Below, piece by piece: positions 52,875 through 60,687 of a DNA stretch of 64,000 bases. The first letter of the stretch is position 1; the number at the start of each line of letters is the position of its first letter. Source of the DNA: Flavobacterium caseinilyticum (GTDB lineage Bacteria > Bacteroidota > Bacteroidia > Flavobacteriales > Flavobacteriaceae); NCBI RefSeq assembly GCF_004349085.1, contig NZ_SMFM01000010.1, positions 1 through 64,000 on the forward strand, written 5' to 3'. The translations under genes and the position numbers were made by a program. The notes beneath the pieces were generated by a model. That model was not told the DNA's origin. It did not search any database and was given only the letters and a program-made list of their open reading frames with translations.

Positions 52875-55013
52875 ATGGAAAATTCCAATAGTAAATCGAA
52901 AGTTTCAACAACCCTTAGGCAAAAAGCGGAGGACTTGTTAAGCAAAAAACAACAGCTAAAGTTTGATTCAAACTTCTCACAAGCAGAAACTTTGAAACTC
53001 ATTCATGAATTGGAGGTTTACCAAATTGAGCTCGAAATGCAGAACGAAGAACTCTTGTTGGCAAAAGAACAAGCTGAGACGGTTACTGAAAAATATGCAG
53101 AACTATATGATTTTGCACCTTCTGGATATTTTACGCTTTCCAAAGATGGAAAAGTCCTTGATGTGAATCTTACCGGCTGCACGATGCTGGGAAAGGAACG
53201 ATCAAAATTAAGAAATAGTCAGTTTGGTTTTTTTGTTTCGGATGATACAAAAAGCATATTTAATCTTTTTTTAGAAAAAATATTCCAGAGTAAAGTCAGA
53301 GAATCATGTGAAGTTAACCTTTTGCCAAATGACAATTCAGTGTTTTACAGTTACCTCACGGGGACGGTTTCTGGAGACGGAGAACAATGCCATATTACGG
53401 TTGTTGATATCACGGAACTAAAATTATCAGAGTTTGCCTTGCGCGATAGCGAGAAAAGACACAGAGATTTGCTAAATAATCTGGACGAGGGTATTATCGT
53501 TCATGCCTTAGACACTTCCATCAGTATGAGCAATCCGAAGGCTTCAGAATTGTTGGGTTTTACCAAAGAGCAAATGAAGGGAAAACAGGTTATTGATTCG
53601 GAATGGAAATTTTTTGATGAAAATAATCTACCGCTACCGCTTGAAAAATACCCGGTAAACCAAATTCTAATTAGTAAAAAACCACTTAAAAATTTCATTG
53701 TCGGGGTGAATCGTGCGCTCACTAAAGATACTGTTTTGCTGTTAGTAAATGGTTTTCCTGTAATGAACACCTTTCATGAAATAACAGAGATAATTATCAG
53801 TATTATTGACATTACTGAGATTAAACTTATGCAGAAAGAACTAATAAAAGCAAAATTACTGGCCGAATCTGCCAATAAAGCCAAATCCAATTTTCTCACC
53901 AATATGAGTCATGAAATTAGGACTCCTCTAAATGGAATTATTGGCTTTACTGATTTGTTGATGAAAACAAACCTCGACACTAATCAATTAGAATACATAA
54001 ATATTGTCAATGAATCTGCGGTTATTTTAATGGATTTGATTAATGATGTTTTAGATTTTTCTAAAATTGAAGCGGGAAAACTGGAATTAAATATTGAAGA
54101 AATAGATCTTTTTTTACTGACGCATCAAGTGATTAGTCTTTTTAAACATCAGGCAAATTTAAAAAACATTGATTTGATTTTGAATGTTGACCAAAGTGTG
54201 CCTCAATTTATCTATGCGGATTCAGTACGACTGAAACAGATTCTTGTAAACTTAATAGGGAACGCCTTAAAATTCACAATGGTGGGCCAGATTCAATTGG
54301 ATATTATTGCAATAGAATCCTCCAATAAAGAGTTTTCGACTATAAATTTTTCAGTAAAAGATACGGGAATCGGCATAAAACACCGTAATCAAGAGAAAAT
54401 ATTTCATTCTTTTGTGCAGGAAGATACTTCTACCACTCGAAAATTTGGTGGAACGGGATTAGGATTAACGATTTCTAATCAACTGTTAGAATTAATGAAA
54501 AGTAAGTTGAACCTTGACAGCCGATATGGAAAAGGAAGCAATTTTAATTTTTCAATAGAATTTAAAAAATCAAGCAAGAAAAAAAATATAAAAAGTCCAT
54601 TTCAAATTGAAGAAAACATAGAATATTTGCCTGAAAATTCTAATCAAACCAAAATATTAATAGTGGAGGATAACAGGATTAATATGCTTTTGGCCAAAAA
54701 ATTAATAAAAAAAATAATTCCAAATTGCATAATTTTTGAAGCTTGTGACGGAAAAGAAGCTATCAAATTATATAAAAAAGAGAAGTTGGATATTATTTTG
54801 ATGGACATACAAATGCCGAAAAAAAATGGCTTTGAAACAACGCTTGAAATTAGGAAATTAAGCCATTCTGAAAACCCGCCTATAATTGCATTGACCGCAG
54901 GAATATTTGTTGAAGAGAAGCAAAAATGTTTGAATTCAGGAATGAACGATTATATTTCTAAACCCATTATTCAATCTGACTTGGAACATATACTTCATAA
55001 ATGGGTTAAATGA
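52875..55013 (+). CDS. Soluble PAS hybrid histidine kinase with receiver domain
   Basis: The 712-residue protein has a helical N-terminus (about 1-70; LEVYQIELEMQNEELLLAKE), PAS near 70-185 and 195-320, H-box [16 protein letters not shown] with the phospho-His near 345, a HATPase (about 450-560; [20 protein letters not shown]) and a receiver domain (about 590-710; LMDIQMPKKNG). No membrane helix. From residue about 195 onward it parallels the C-terminal part of the 2115-residue kinase (LLNNLDEGIIVHALDTS against [17 protein letters not shown]), so one copy arose from the other. It follows the CheB-CheR gene by 58 bases, probably on one transcript. Confidence 0.93.
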   Translation: MENSNSKSKVSTTLRQKAEDLLSKKQQLKFDSNFSQAETLKLIHELEVYQIELEMQNEELLLAKEQAETVTEKYAELYDFAPSGYFTLSKDGKVLDVNLTGCTMLGKERSKLRNSQFGFFVSDDTKSIFNLFLEKIFQSKVRESCEVNLLPNDNSVFYSYLTGTVSGDGEQCHITVVDITELKLSEFALRDSEKRHRDLLNNLDEGIIVHALDTSISMSNPKASELLGFTKEQMKGKQVIDSEWKFFDENNLPLPLEKYPVNQILISKKPLKNFIVGVNRALTKDTVLLLVNGFPVMNTFHEITEIIISIIDITEIKLMQKELIKAKLLAESANKAKSNFLTNMSHEIRTPLNGIIGFTDLLMKTNLDTNQLEYINIVNESAVILMDLINDVLDFSKIEAGKLELNIEEIDLFLLTHQVISLFKHQANLKNIDLILNVDQSVPQFIYADSVRLKQILVNLIGNALKFTMVGQIQLDIIAIESSNKEFSTINFSVKDTGIGIKHRNQEKIFHSFVQEDTSTTRKFGGTGLGLTISNQLLELMKSKLNLDSRYGKGSNFNFSIEFKKSSKKKNIKSPFQIEENIEYLPENSNQTKILIVEDNRINMLLAKKLIKKIIPNCIIFEACDGKEAIKLYKKEKLDIILMDIQMPKKNGFETTLEIRKLSHSENPPIIALTAGIFVEEKQKCLNSGMNDYISKPIIQSDLEHILHKWVK

Positions 55014-55042
55014 AAGTTAAGCACTGACAAAATATAGCCACT

Positions 55043-55771
55043 TTATCCAAACCATTTTTTAGGATTATATTCCTGTTTTTTCAAGTAAAATTTTTTGATA
55101 GCATGTTTGTTGAGATGTTCTATTAAATCTTCTACTGAATCAGTCACAAATAGCAGGCTCATATCTTCGTGACTGATACTTTCATTTTCTGACATTATTT
55201 TAATATGATGGTATAATTCTTTGTGATAAACAGTATCAAAAATTACAACTGGGAAATTATTTATAATTTTATTTTGAATTAAGGTTAACGCTTCAAATAA
55301 TTCATCCAAAGTACCCATCCCGCCTGGCATAACAATAAAACCGTAAGAATATTTCACTAAAATAACTTTTCTGACAAAGAAATAAGGAATGTAAATCCAT
55401 TTATGTAAGTAAGGATTGGGTTTTTGTTCCACAGGCAGGACAATATTGCATCCTACCGAATATCCTCCAGCTTCGAATGCACCTTTATTTGCCGCTTCCA
55501 TAATCCCGGGACCACCACCTGTCATTACGGTAAATCCTATTTTTGCAATTTCGGCACCAATTCTTTCTGCATTTTTGTAATGTGCTGTTTCTGGACCAAA
55601 TCTGGCAGATCCAAAAACGGTAATACAAGGACCAATAAAATGCATTTTTTGAAAAGCCTTTATGAAGTTGAACAGTACTTTGAAAACGAAATACAGATTT
55701 TTTAGCCGTGTTAACGGCCCTCTTACAAATAAGGATTCGGATCTTGAAAGTCTGTATTGTCGTTTTTGCAT
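55043..55771 (-). CDS. LOG family protein (TIGR00730, Rossmann fold)
   Basis: ATG 55771 gives 242 residues starting MQKRQYRLSRSESLFVRGPL; the frame continues upstream to a TTG without support. The Rossmann core shows CITVFGSARFGPETAHYKNA, VMTGGGPGIMEAANKGAFEAGG and the LOG signature MPGGMGTLDELFEALTLIQ (PGGxGTxxE). Family members are cytokinin-riboside monophosphate phosphoribohydrolases or related nucleotide 5'-monophosphate N-glycosidases (PpnN-like). The N-terminal extension of about 60 residues before the core is usual in flavobacterial members. It converges on the kinase gene, and bears no clear link to it. Confidence 0.88.
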   Translation of the reverse strand: MQKRQYRLSRSESLFVRGPLTRLKNLYFVFKVLFNFIKAFQKMHFIGPCITVFGSARFGPETAHYKNAERIGAEIAKIGFTVMTGGGPGIMEAANKGAFEAGGYSVGCNIVLPVEQKPNPYLHKWIYIPYFFVRKVILVKYSYGFIVMPGGMGTLDELFEALTLIQNKIINNFPVVIFDTVYHKELYHHIKIMSENESISHEDMSLLFVTDSVEDLIEHLNKHAIKKFYLKKQEYNPKKWFG

Positions 55772-55933
55772 AGGGCTCACTAAGATAGGAAAAATAACAG
55801 TTGGCTTTTGTTTTTCGGAACCAATAAATGGTTTAAAATGCAATTTACTTTCAACTATGAGACGAGCTGCGGTTAAAATCAGCAAGCACAACTAAATTAC
55901 AACAAAAGTTCTTCTTCAATATTGTTGGTGTTG

Positions 55934-56236
55934 CTATTTATTGCTTTTCTCCAAAATAATTTTAATGATTTCTTCCTTACTTAAGACACCGGACTGTCTC
56001 CATAACTGTTTTCCGTTTTGAAACAAAATCATAGTAGGAACGCCACGGACCTGATATTGACTTGAAATTTGCTGGTTCTTGTCGACATCAATTTTGATAA
56101 TCGAAACCCGATCACCTAAACTGTCTTTTACTTCTTTCAAAACAGGACCAAGCATTTTGCAAGGGCCGCACCAAGTTGCAAAAAAGTCTATTAAAACCGG
56201 TTTTTCGGATTTGATAATGGTATCGAAATTACTCAT
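55934..56236 (-). CDS. trxA: Thioredoxin
   Basis: ATG 56236 gives 100 residues: MSNFDTIIKSEKPVLIDFFA with the classical active site WCGPCKM and the cis-Pro loop VRGVPTMILFQNGKQLWRQS. The upstream extension of the frame overlaps the preceding gene and is not needed. It reduces protein disulfides and serves peroxiredoxins; given its location beside small membrane proteins with a Cys pair (GCGVNGC) and a persulfide-handling operon further along the same strand, it may also act on persulfides. The start overlaps the end of the membrane protein gene by 8 bases, so the two are cotranslated. Confidence 0.93.
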   Translation of the reverse strand: MSNFDTIIKSEKPVLIDFFATWCGPCKMLGPVLKEVKDSLGDRVSIIKIDVDKNQQISSQYQVRGVPTMILFQNGKQLWRQSGVLSKEEIIKIILEKSNK

Positions 56237-56435
56237 ATTTATTGTATTTATTGTTTGGAATACTGCAGCCATTTACACCGCAACCTAAATTAAAAATCAC
56301 CTGAATAAAGAAAAATAGTCCAAAACCAATGAACATCCATTCTTTCAAAATATAGGCTTGTGCGAATAAAAATAAGGCAAAAACTAGGCGAACCCAGCGC
56401 ATAATATGCCAATTTGTAAATATTAATGTTTTCAT
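56229..56435 (-). CDS. Small membrane protein (DUF2892-like) with a C-terminal CGVNGC motif
   Basis: A 68-residue protein (MKTLIFTNWHIMRWVRLVFA) with two membrane helices (LVFALFLFAQAYIL and MFIGFGLFFFIQVIFNLG) and a short C-terminal tail with Cys spaced as GCGVNGC. Related small membrane proteins with this tail accompany thioredoxin or rhodanese genes in Bacteroidetes. The two Cys could be reduced by the overlapping thioredoxin gene's product. DUF2892 membership is inferred from length, topology and context. Function not known. Confidence 0.65.
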   Translation of the reverse strand: MKTLIFTNWHIMRWVRLVFALFLFAQAYILKEWMFIGFGLFFFIQVIFNLGCGVNGCSIPNNKYNKYE

Positions 56436-56821
56436 TTTTTTTAAAGTGATTTAGTTTGTCATGATTATATCATCATAAAAAACAATATTTTAAATTAATT
56501 CATAACCCGCTAGGTGTAATCAAGTATTTCATTTCATTTTAACCACATTTCAACTTCGCTCCGTGCAGGCTAGAAACATAGATTTCAAAATTTTGGCTGT
56601 CGTTTAACTTTTTCAGAGAAACCTTAGCTATGTGAATCCAAGAATTGGGCTATATGACTCTTTTTTTCTATGTTTCGATGTGTTTCCATTATTCTATTTA
56701 AGATTAATTGATTTTATGGACTACATCCCAAGGTTTAAATTACTGTTGTAAAAGAGGAGCCATAAAATTTATGAATTACAGAATTCTAAAGTCTATATCT
56801 TTTCATTCTCATTCCGTAAAA
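56436..56821. other. Gap between the TPMT-like gene and the thioredoxin pair
   Basis: 386 AT-rich bases. I see no gene, RNA or notable inverted repeat; the stretch must hold the promoter of the thioredoxin pair and the 3' end of the persulfide operon, but neither was placed with confidence. Confidence 0.4.
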
Positions 56822-57445
56822 TTATGATATACTTTTCTTTTTCAATTCGATAAACAACTCTGAATTCACTCTTGGTGCAATAGAATTATCACATAAATCC
56901 ATTTTTATAAAATAAAAAACAGCTGCAAAAAGCTTTTCATATTCTTCTTTGCTTCCGCCAAAAGGAGGTCCGGATTCAAACGTTCTGTTGAATAGTAATC
57001 CTGCCAGAATTCCTTCTTCAGCCAAAAGTTGGTGCATTTTCCAAACGTATTTTTCACGCATTGTTGGCGGCAAAGCACAGAAAAAAGTCTGCTCAATAAT
57101 CAAATCATAGTTTCCCTGATGTTCAAAGAAATCTCCCAATACAATCTGAATATTAGGATTATTTTTGAATTTTTCTTTTAAAAACGCAACTGGTGTTGGT
57201 GCTATATCGATAATGGTAATATTTGTAAATCCCTGCTCCATGAGATATTCCGCTTCATAACTGTTTCCGCAACCGGGAATCAAAACACGACTATTTTTAT
57301 TTACAACGGTATCGGCGTACGCTTGTATTGGTGGTGATACTTGGCCTAAATCCCAACCGGTGGTTTTGGCTTTGTATTGTGCTTCCCAATAGGCAGCGTT
57401 CAACGGTTTTTCACAAGAAGTATCAGAACATTTTAAGTCGGACAT
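56822..57445 (-). CDS. TPMT-like SAM-dependent methyltransferase
   Basis: ATG 57445 gives 207 residues: AAYWEAQYKAKTTGWDLGQV, the TPMT-type opening with the WDLGxxSPP substrate motif, then RVLIPGCGNSYEAEYLMEQG (SAM-binding GxGxG-like motif I), FTNITIIDIAPTPVAFLKEK and IEQTFFCALPPTMREKYVWK. Members methylate thiols, including thiopurines, and some methylate inorganic selenium, tellurium or sulfide. It almost abuts a DUF2892 gene, in the same operon as the persulfide dioxygenase, so methylation of sulfide or of low-molecular-weight thiols is a sensible role. The N-terminus has two Cys (CSDTSC). Confidence 0.85.
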   Translation of the reverse strand: MSDLKCSDTSCEKPLNAAYWEAQYKAKTTGWDLGQVSPPIQAYADTVVNKNSRVLIPGCGNSYEAEYLMEQGFTNITIIDIAPTPVAFLKEKFKNNPNIQIVLGDFFEHQGNYDLIIEQTFFCALPPTMREKYVWKMHQLLAEEGILAGLLFNRTFESGPPFGGSKEEYEKLFAAVFYFIKMDLCDNSIAPRVNSELFIELKKKSIS

Positions 57446-57446
57446 A

Positions 57447-57650
57447 TTATATTTTTTTTCGGGTTGAAATTCCAAACGGGGAATACAATGGGCAAAAACT
57501 AATAAAACTGGTCAGTATAAAAATAGCTGCAAAAATTCCTAAAACTAGTGCAAGCGTCCCGCTGATTGTATTGGTAAAATACAATATAGCAATTACTATT
57601 GCTATGGCAATCCGAATAATTTTGTCTGTTGAACCCATGTTTTTTTTCAT
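57447..57650 (-). CDS. DUF2892 membrane protein
   Basis: A 67-residue protein (MKKNMGSTDKIIRIAIAIVI) with two membrane helices and the conserved C-terminal CPLYSPFGI part of DUF2892/YgaP-type domains. The DUF2892 domain is often fused to or encoded next to rhodaneses (as in YgaP), placing it in sulfur transfer at the membrane. Here it lies directly after the MBL-rhodanese gene (25 bases) and before the TPMT-like gene, supporting that link. A second ATG (MGSTDK, 57638) is a possible start. Confidence 0.85.
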   Translation of the reverse strand: MKKNMGSTDKIIRIAIAIVIAILYFTNTISGTLALVLGIFAAIFILTSFISFCPLYSPFGISTRKKI

Positions 57651-57675
57651 TGTATTCTTTTTATTTGGTTATAAA

Positions 57676-59091
57676 TTATTTCAAAACTTTGCTTTGGCAA
57701 ACGAAATCCGTTTTAGGAACATCCGTTTTTGCAATAGCATTAAAACCGCCTTCAATTTCGGTAAAATTTCTAAAACCACGCGCTTCCAGAATCGAAGCTG
57801 CAATCATACTGCGGTATCCGCCGGCGCAATGCAGATAAAAATGTTCTTTTGGATTAATATCTTTGACCCAATCATTAATAGCCGCTAATGGCTTGCTGTA
57901 GGATTCCTCAACATGCTCTGCACAATATTCACTTTCTTTCCGAATATCAATTATTTTGCTTTCGCCAATTTTCACTTCTTTGGCAAATTGTTCCGCTGAA
58001 ATTCTATTTACGGTATCAATCTCTTTACCGGCTTTTGCCCAAGCATCAAAACCACCTGCTAAATGACCAATCAAATTATCAAAACCTACACGGCTCAAGC
58101 GCGTAACAGTTTCTTCCTCTTGTCCCGGTTCGCAGATAATCAGGATTGGTTGTTTCACATCAGCAATTAAAGCGCCAACCCAAGGAGCAAAATCACCGTC
58201 AATCCCAATGTTTATGGATTGCGGAATAAATCCTTCGGCAAATTCACCATTTTTGCGCGTGTCTAATAGTAATGCTCCTGTTTCTTCAGCGGCCACTGCA
58301 AATTCTGATGGGGACAGCGCACGCATTCCTAAATTCAAAACGTTTTCAAAACTGTCGTATCCTTTTTTGTTCATGGCCACGTTCATACCAAAATAAGCTG
58401 GCGGTGGTAACAAACCTTCGGTGACTTCTTGTACAAATTCGGCTTCTGTCATATTCGCACGCAAGGCATAATTAGTGGCTTTTTGGTCGCCAATGGTCGA
58501 AACGGTTTCTTTGCTCATATTTTTTCCACAAGCACTTCCTGCACCGTGAGCTGGATATACAATGACGTCATCCGCCAAAGTCATTATTTTTGTTCGTAAC
58601 GAATGGAATAGGGTAGCGGCCAATTGTTCTTGCGTCATGTGTGCCGCTTTTTGTGCTAAATCCGGTCTTCCCACATCGCCAATAAATAAAGTGTCACCAG
58701 AGAAAATAGCGTGATCTTTTCCGTTTTCGTCAATTAATAAAAAAGTGGAGCTTTCCATGGTGTGTCCTGGAGTGTGCAATACTTTTATTTTGATGTTTCC
58801 AATGGTAAATTCCTGTCCGTCTTTTGCAGAAATGCAATCAAATTCACAGGTCGCATTTGGACCATAAACAATGGGAGCGCCAGTTTGACGACTCAAATCG
58901 ACGTGGCCGGAAACAAAATCAGCATGGAAATGGGTTTCGAAAATATATTTCAATTTTACGCCGTCTCTTTCGAGTCGGTCCAGATAAGGTTGAGTTTCGC
59001 GTAACGGGTCAATAATTGCAGCTTCACCATTTGAAGTAATATAGTAAGCGCCTTGTGCTAAACAGCCGGTATATATTTGTTCTATTTGCAT
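57676..59091 (-). CDS. CstB-like persulfide dioxygenase: MBL fold plus two rhodanese domains
   Basis: Residues 1 to about 210 are an ETHE1-type beta-lactamase fold with THFHADFVSGH and LHTPGHTMESS, which bind the iron, and GDVGRPDLAQKAA. Two rhodanese domains follow (about 265-355 and 370-465), the first with ILIICEPGQEEE, the second with a standard active-site loop LHCAGGYRSM. This three-part layout is that of CstB, which oxidises persulfides to sulfite and then thiosulfate. It therefore detoxifies sulfane sulfur in the cytoplasm. It is the first gene of a minus-strand unit with DUF2892 and a TPMT-like gene, with a consensus promoter and a candidate Crp/Fnr site upstream. Confidence 0.92.
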   Translation of the reverse strand: MQIEQIYTGCLAQGAYYITSNGEAAIIDPLRETQPYLDRLERDGVKLKYIFETHFHADFVSGHVDLSRQTGAPIVYGPNATCEFDCISAKDGQEFTIGNIKIKVLHTPGHTMESSTFLLIDENGKDHAIFSGDTLFIGDVGRPDLAQKAAHMTQEQLAATLFHSLRTKIMTLADDVIVYPAHGAGSACGKNMSKETVSTIGDQKATNYALRANMTEAEFVQEVTEGLLPPPAYFGMNVAMNKKGYDSFENVLNLGMRALSPSEFAVAAEETGALLLDTRKNGEFAEGFIPQSINIGIDGDFAPWVGALIADVKQPILIICEPGQEEETVTRLSRVGFDNLIGHLAGGFDAWAKAGKEIDTVNRISAEQFAKEVKIGESKIIDIRKESEYCAEHVEESYSKPLAAINDWVKDINPKEHFYLHCAGGYRSMIAASILEARGFRNFTEIEGGFNAIAKTDVPKTDFVCQSKVLK

Positions 59092-59116
59092 TATTTCGTT
59101 TTTTAAGATTGTGATA

Positions 59117-59160
59117 CAAATGTACTTCTGTTTTTGAGCAAAAACAGTGACAATTGTTAC
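59117..59160 (-). promoter_or_regulatory. Promoter and candidate Crp/Fnr site of the persulfide operon
   Basis: On the minus strand TACATTTG (59117-59124) is a consensus -7 box. The near palindrome GTGACAATTGTTAC at 59147-59160 is centred about 42 bases upstream of the expected start near 59111, the standard place of a class II activator site. A matching sequence precedes the rhodanese gene (60257-60268). Confidence 0.65.
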
Positions 59161-59407
59161 ATTGCTATGAGCAGCATGTAAAAAATAAATGCATAAATCG
59201 TATTAATGTCGTATTGAATAGTAAACAAAAAAAACATCATTAAAGATAATCAAAAAGGAGATTTAAAAGGAGATTTTCTGAAGTGAATTTTCAAAAAAAG
59301 TAAGTTTTAGAATATCGAAAAATTATTAGAAACTAAACCTCCGTGAAAGAATTTAGCAGCAAATGAAAGTGTTCTACAAACCCATTTTCGTAGTGAATCG
59401 ACTGAAT
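59161..59407. other. Gap between the Crp/Fnr gene and the persulfide operon
   Basis: AT-rich DNA holding the 3' end of the regulator gene; beyond the promoter and palindrome listed separately I see nothing. Confidence 0.4.
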
Positions 59408-60034
59408 TTATTTTAAAAGTTCAATATTATTGCGATGCAAAGCAACGATGCCACGTTGTTCCATTTTTTTTAATAAACGGGAAATTACTTCTCTTGAGGT
59501 ATTTAGTTCAGAGGCAATTTCCTGATGGGAAAGCTTCAATTCTTTGCAACCACAAACATCGGCATGGCGTTTCAAATAGAATTCCAAACGCTCGTCCATC
59601 GCACGAAACGCAATACTGTCAATGACTTCTAATACTTCTTCAAAACGACTTCTATAGGTATCGATAACAAATTCATACCAGCTACGGTGTTGCATCATCC
59701 ATTTGTCCATCAAAGGTAAAGGCACCATAATCAACTCAACATCCTCAACGACTTTGGCCATGATCTGGCTTTTTTCATTTTTGGTGGCACAAATCATAGA
59801 AATGGCGCAGGCTTGTCCGGGTTGCAAATAATACATGAAAAACTCGCCGCCATTTTCATCTTCGCGATATACCTTGATTTTTCCGCTGATTACCAGCACC
59901 GTATTTTTGATGTATTGTCCGGTTCGGATAATAATATCTCCTGTCTTATAGGAATGTATAGTTGCATTGACTTCAATTTCTTTCGCTAATTCAGTTGAAA
60001 AGGAAGTAAATATTTTCTTTATAGGCTCGATCAT
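59408..60034 (-). CDS. Crp/Fnr-family transcriptional regulator
   Basis: The 208-residue protein has a cyclic-nucleotide-binding-like N-terminal barrel (about 10-125; YKTGDIIIRTGQYIKNTVLV, SGKIKVYREDENGGEFFMYY), the dimer helix and a winged helix (about 155-205; LSHQEIASELNTSREVISRL). The recognition helix carries E-x-x-S-R as in FNR rather than the RExxxR of CRP. The cAMP-binding Arg-Ser pair is lacking. Cys at QACAISMICATKN and ADVCGCKEL could sense persulfide or redox state. It lies between two genes of sulfane-sulfur handling that share a palindrome in their promoters, so it is the natural candidate regulator; direct evidence is lacking. Confidence 0.9.
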   Translation of the reverse strand: MIEPIKKIFTSFSTELAKEIEVNATIHSYKTGDIIIRTGQYIKNTVLVISGKIKVYREDENGGEFFMYYLQPGQACAISMICATKNEKSQIMAKVVEDVELIMVPLPLMDKWMMQHRSWYEFVIDTYRSRFEEVLEVIDSIAFRAMDERLEFYLKRHADVCGCKELKLSHQEIASELNTSREVISRLLKKMEQRGIVALHRNNIELLK

Positions 60035-60256
60035 TTTATTTTTTTTTCAGTGTAGTGTATTGTAAAAGTACTGTAAAAAACTCAAAAAACAGTTTGTTTC
60101 TTGTCCTAAAACGCGAACAAGCGCTTGATTCAGGGTTAGTTATTTATATTTAATCTATGGATTTTATAGACTGTTTATTGCAATATGAAAAATGGTATTT
60201 ATACTTTATCGCAGTTAATATTTTGCGAAAAGGATTTCTTATGAATATTATCTAAT

Positions 60257-60301
60257 TAACAATTGTTGCGTTTATTGTTTGGTAAAAACGTTGTATTTTT
60301 A
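60257..60301 (+). promoter_or_regulatory. Candidate Crp/Fnr site and promoter of the rhodanese gene
   Basis: TAACAATTGTTG at 60257-60268 shares the core ACAATTGTT with the palindrome before the persulfide operon. TATTTTTA at 60294-60301 is an imperfect -7 box; a start near 60306 puts the palindrome centre near -44. Confidence 0.55.
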
Positions 60302-60315
60302 CAAAAAACATCATT

Positions 60316-60627
60316 ATGAATTTAACACAAGTAGATTGGGTTTCTCAATTTGAAGCTGATGAAAATGCAGTGATTCTGGACGTGAGAACCGAAGATGAAT
60401 TTAACGAAGGTTTTATAGCAAGTGCCATCAATATTGATATTCACAGAGGGCAGGATTTTGTAACCGAGATTGAAGCTTTGGACAAAAATAAAAATTATTA
60501 TGTGTATTGCCGCTCGGGAATGCGAAGTGCAAAAGCCTGTGAAATAATGAATCAGCTGGGCTTCGAAAATGCCTACAATCTTATTGGCGGCATTACGGAA
60601 TGGGACGGTGAGGTCATTGAACCATAA
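60316..60627 (+). CDS. Single-domain rhodanese
   Basis: The 103-residue protein has the full rhodanese fold: AVILDVRTEDEFNEGFIASA, then YYVYCRSGMRSAKACEIMNQ with the active-site loop CRSGMR around the catalytic Cys, and NLIGGITEWDG. It transfers sulfane sulfur, probably to thioredoxin or glutathione-like thiols. It is not secreted. A terminator follows directly, so it is monocistronic. Its promoter palindrome matches that of the CstB-like gene on the other side of the Crp/Fnr gene, suggesting common control by that regulator. Confidence 0.93.
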   Translation: MNLTQVDWVSQFEADENAVILDVRTEDEFNEGFIASAINIDIHRGQDFVTEIEALDKNKNYYVYCRSGMRSAKACEIMNQLGFENAYNLIGGITEWDGEVIEP

Positions 60628-60632
60628 AACAG

Positions 60633-60652
60633 AAAGAGGCGATTGCCTCTTT
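60633..60652 (+). terminator. Terminator after the rhodanese gene
   Basis: AAAGAGGC and GCCTCTTT flank a GATT loop, followed by TATTTATT; the stem is compact and GC-containing. Confidence 0.8.
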
Positions 60653-60687
60653 TATTTATTTAAATTATAAATATAATACCCTTTAGT

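Noticed and set aside
59408..60034. Classical oxygen-sensing FNR
   Set aside because: The N-terminal Cys cluster of FNR is missing; the Cys present are in the barrel and before the helix-turn-helix.
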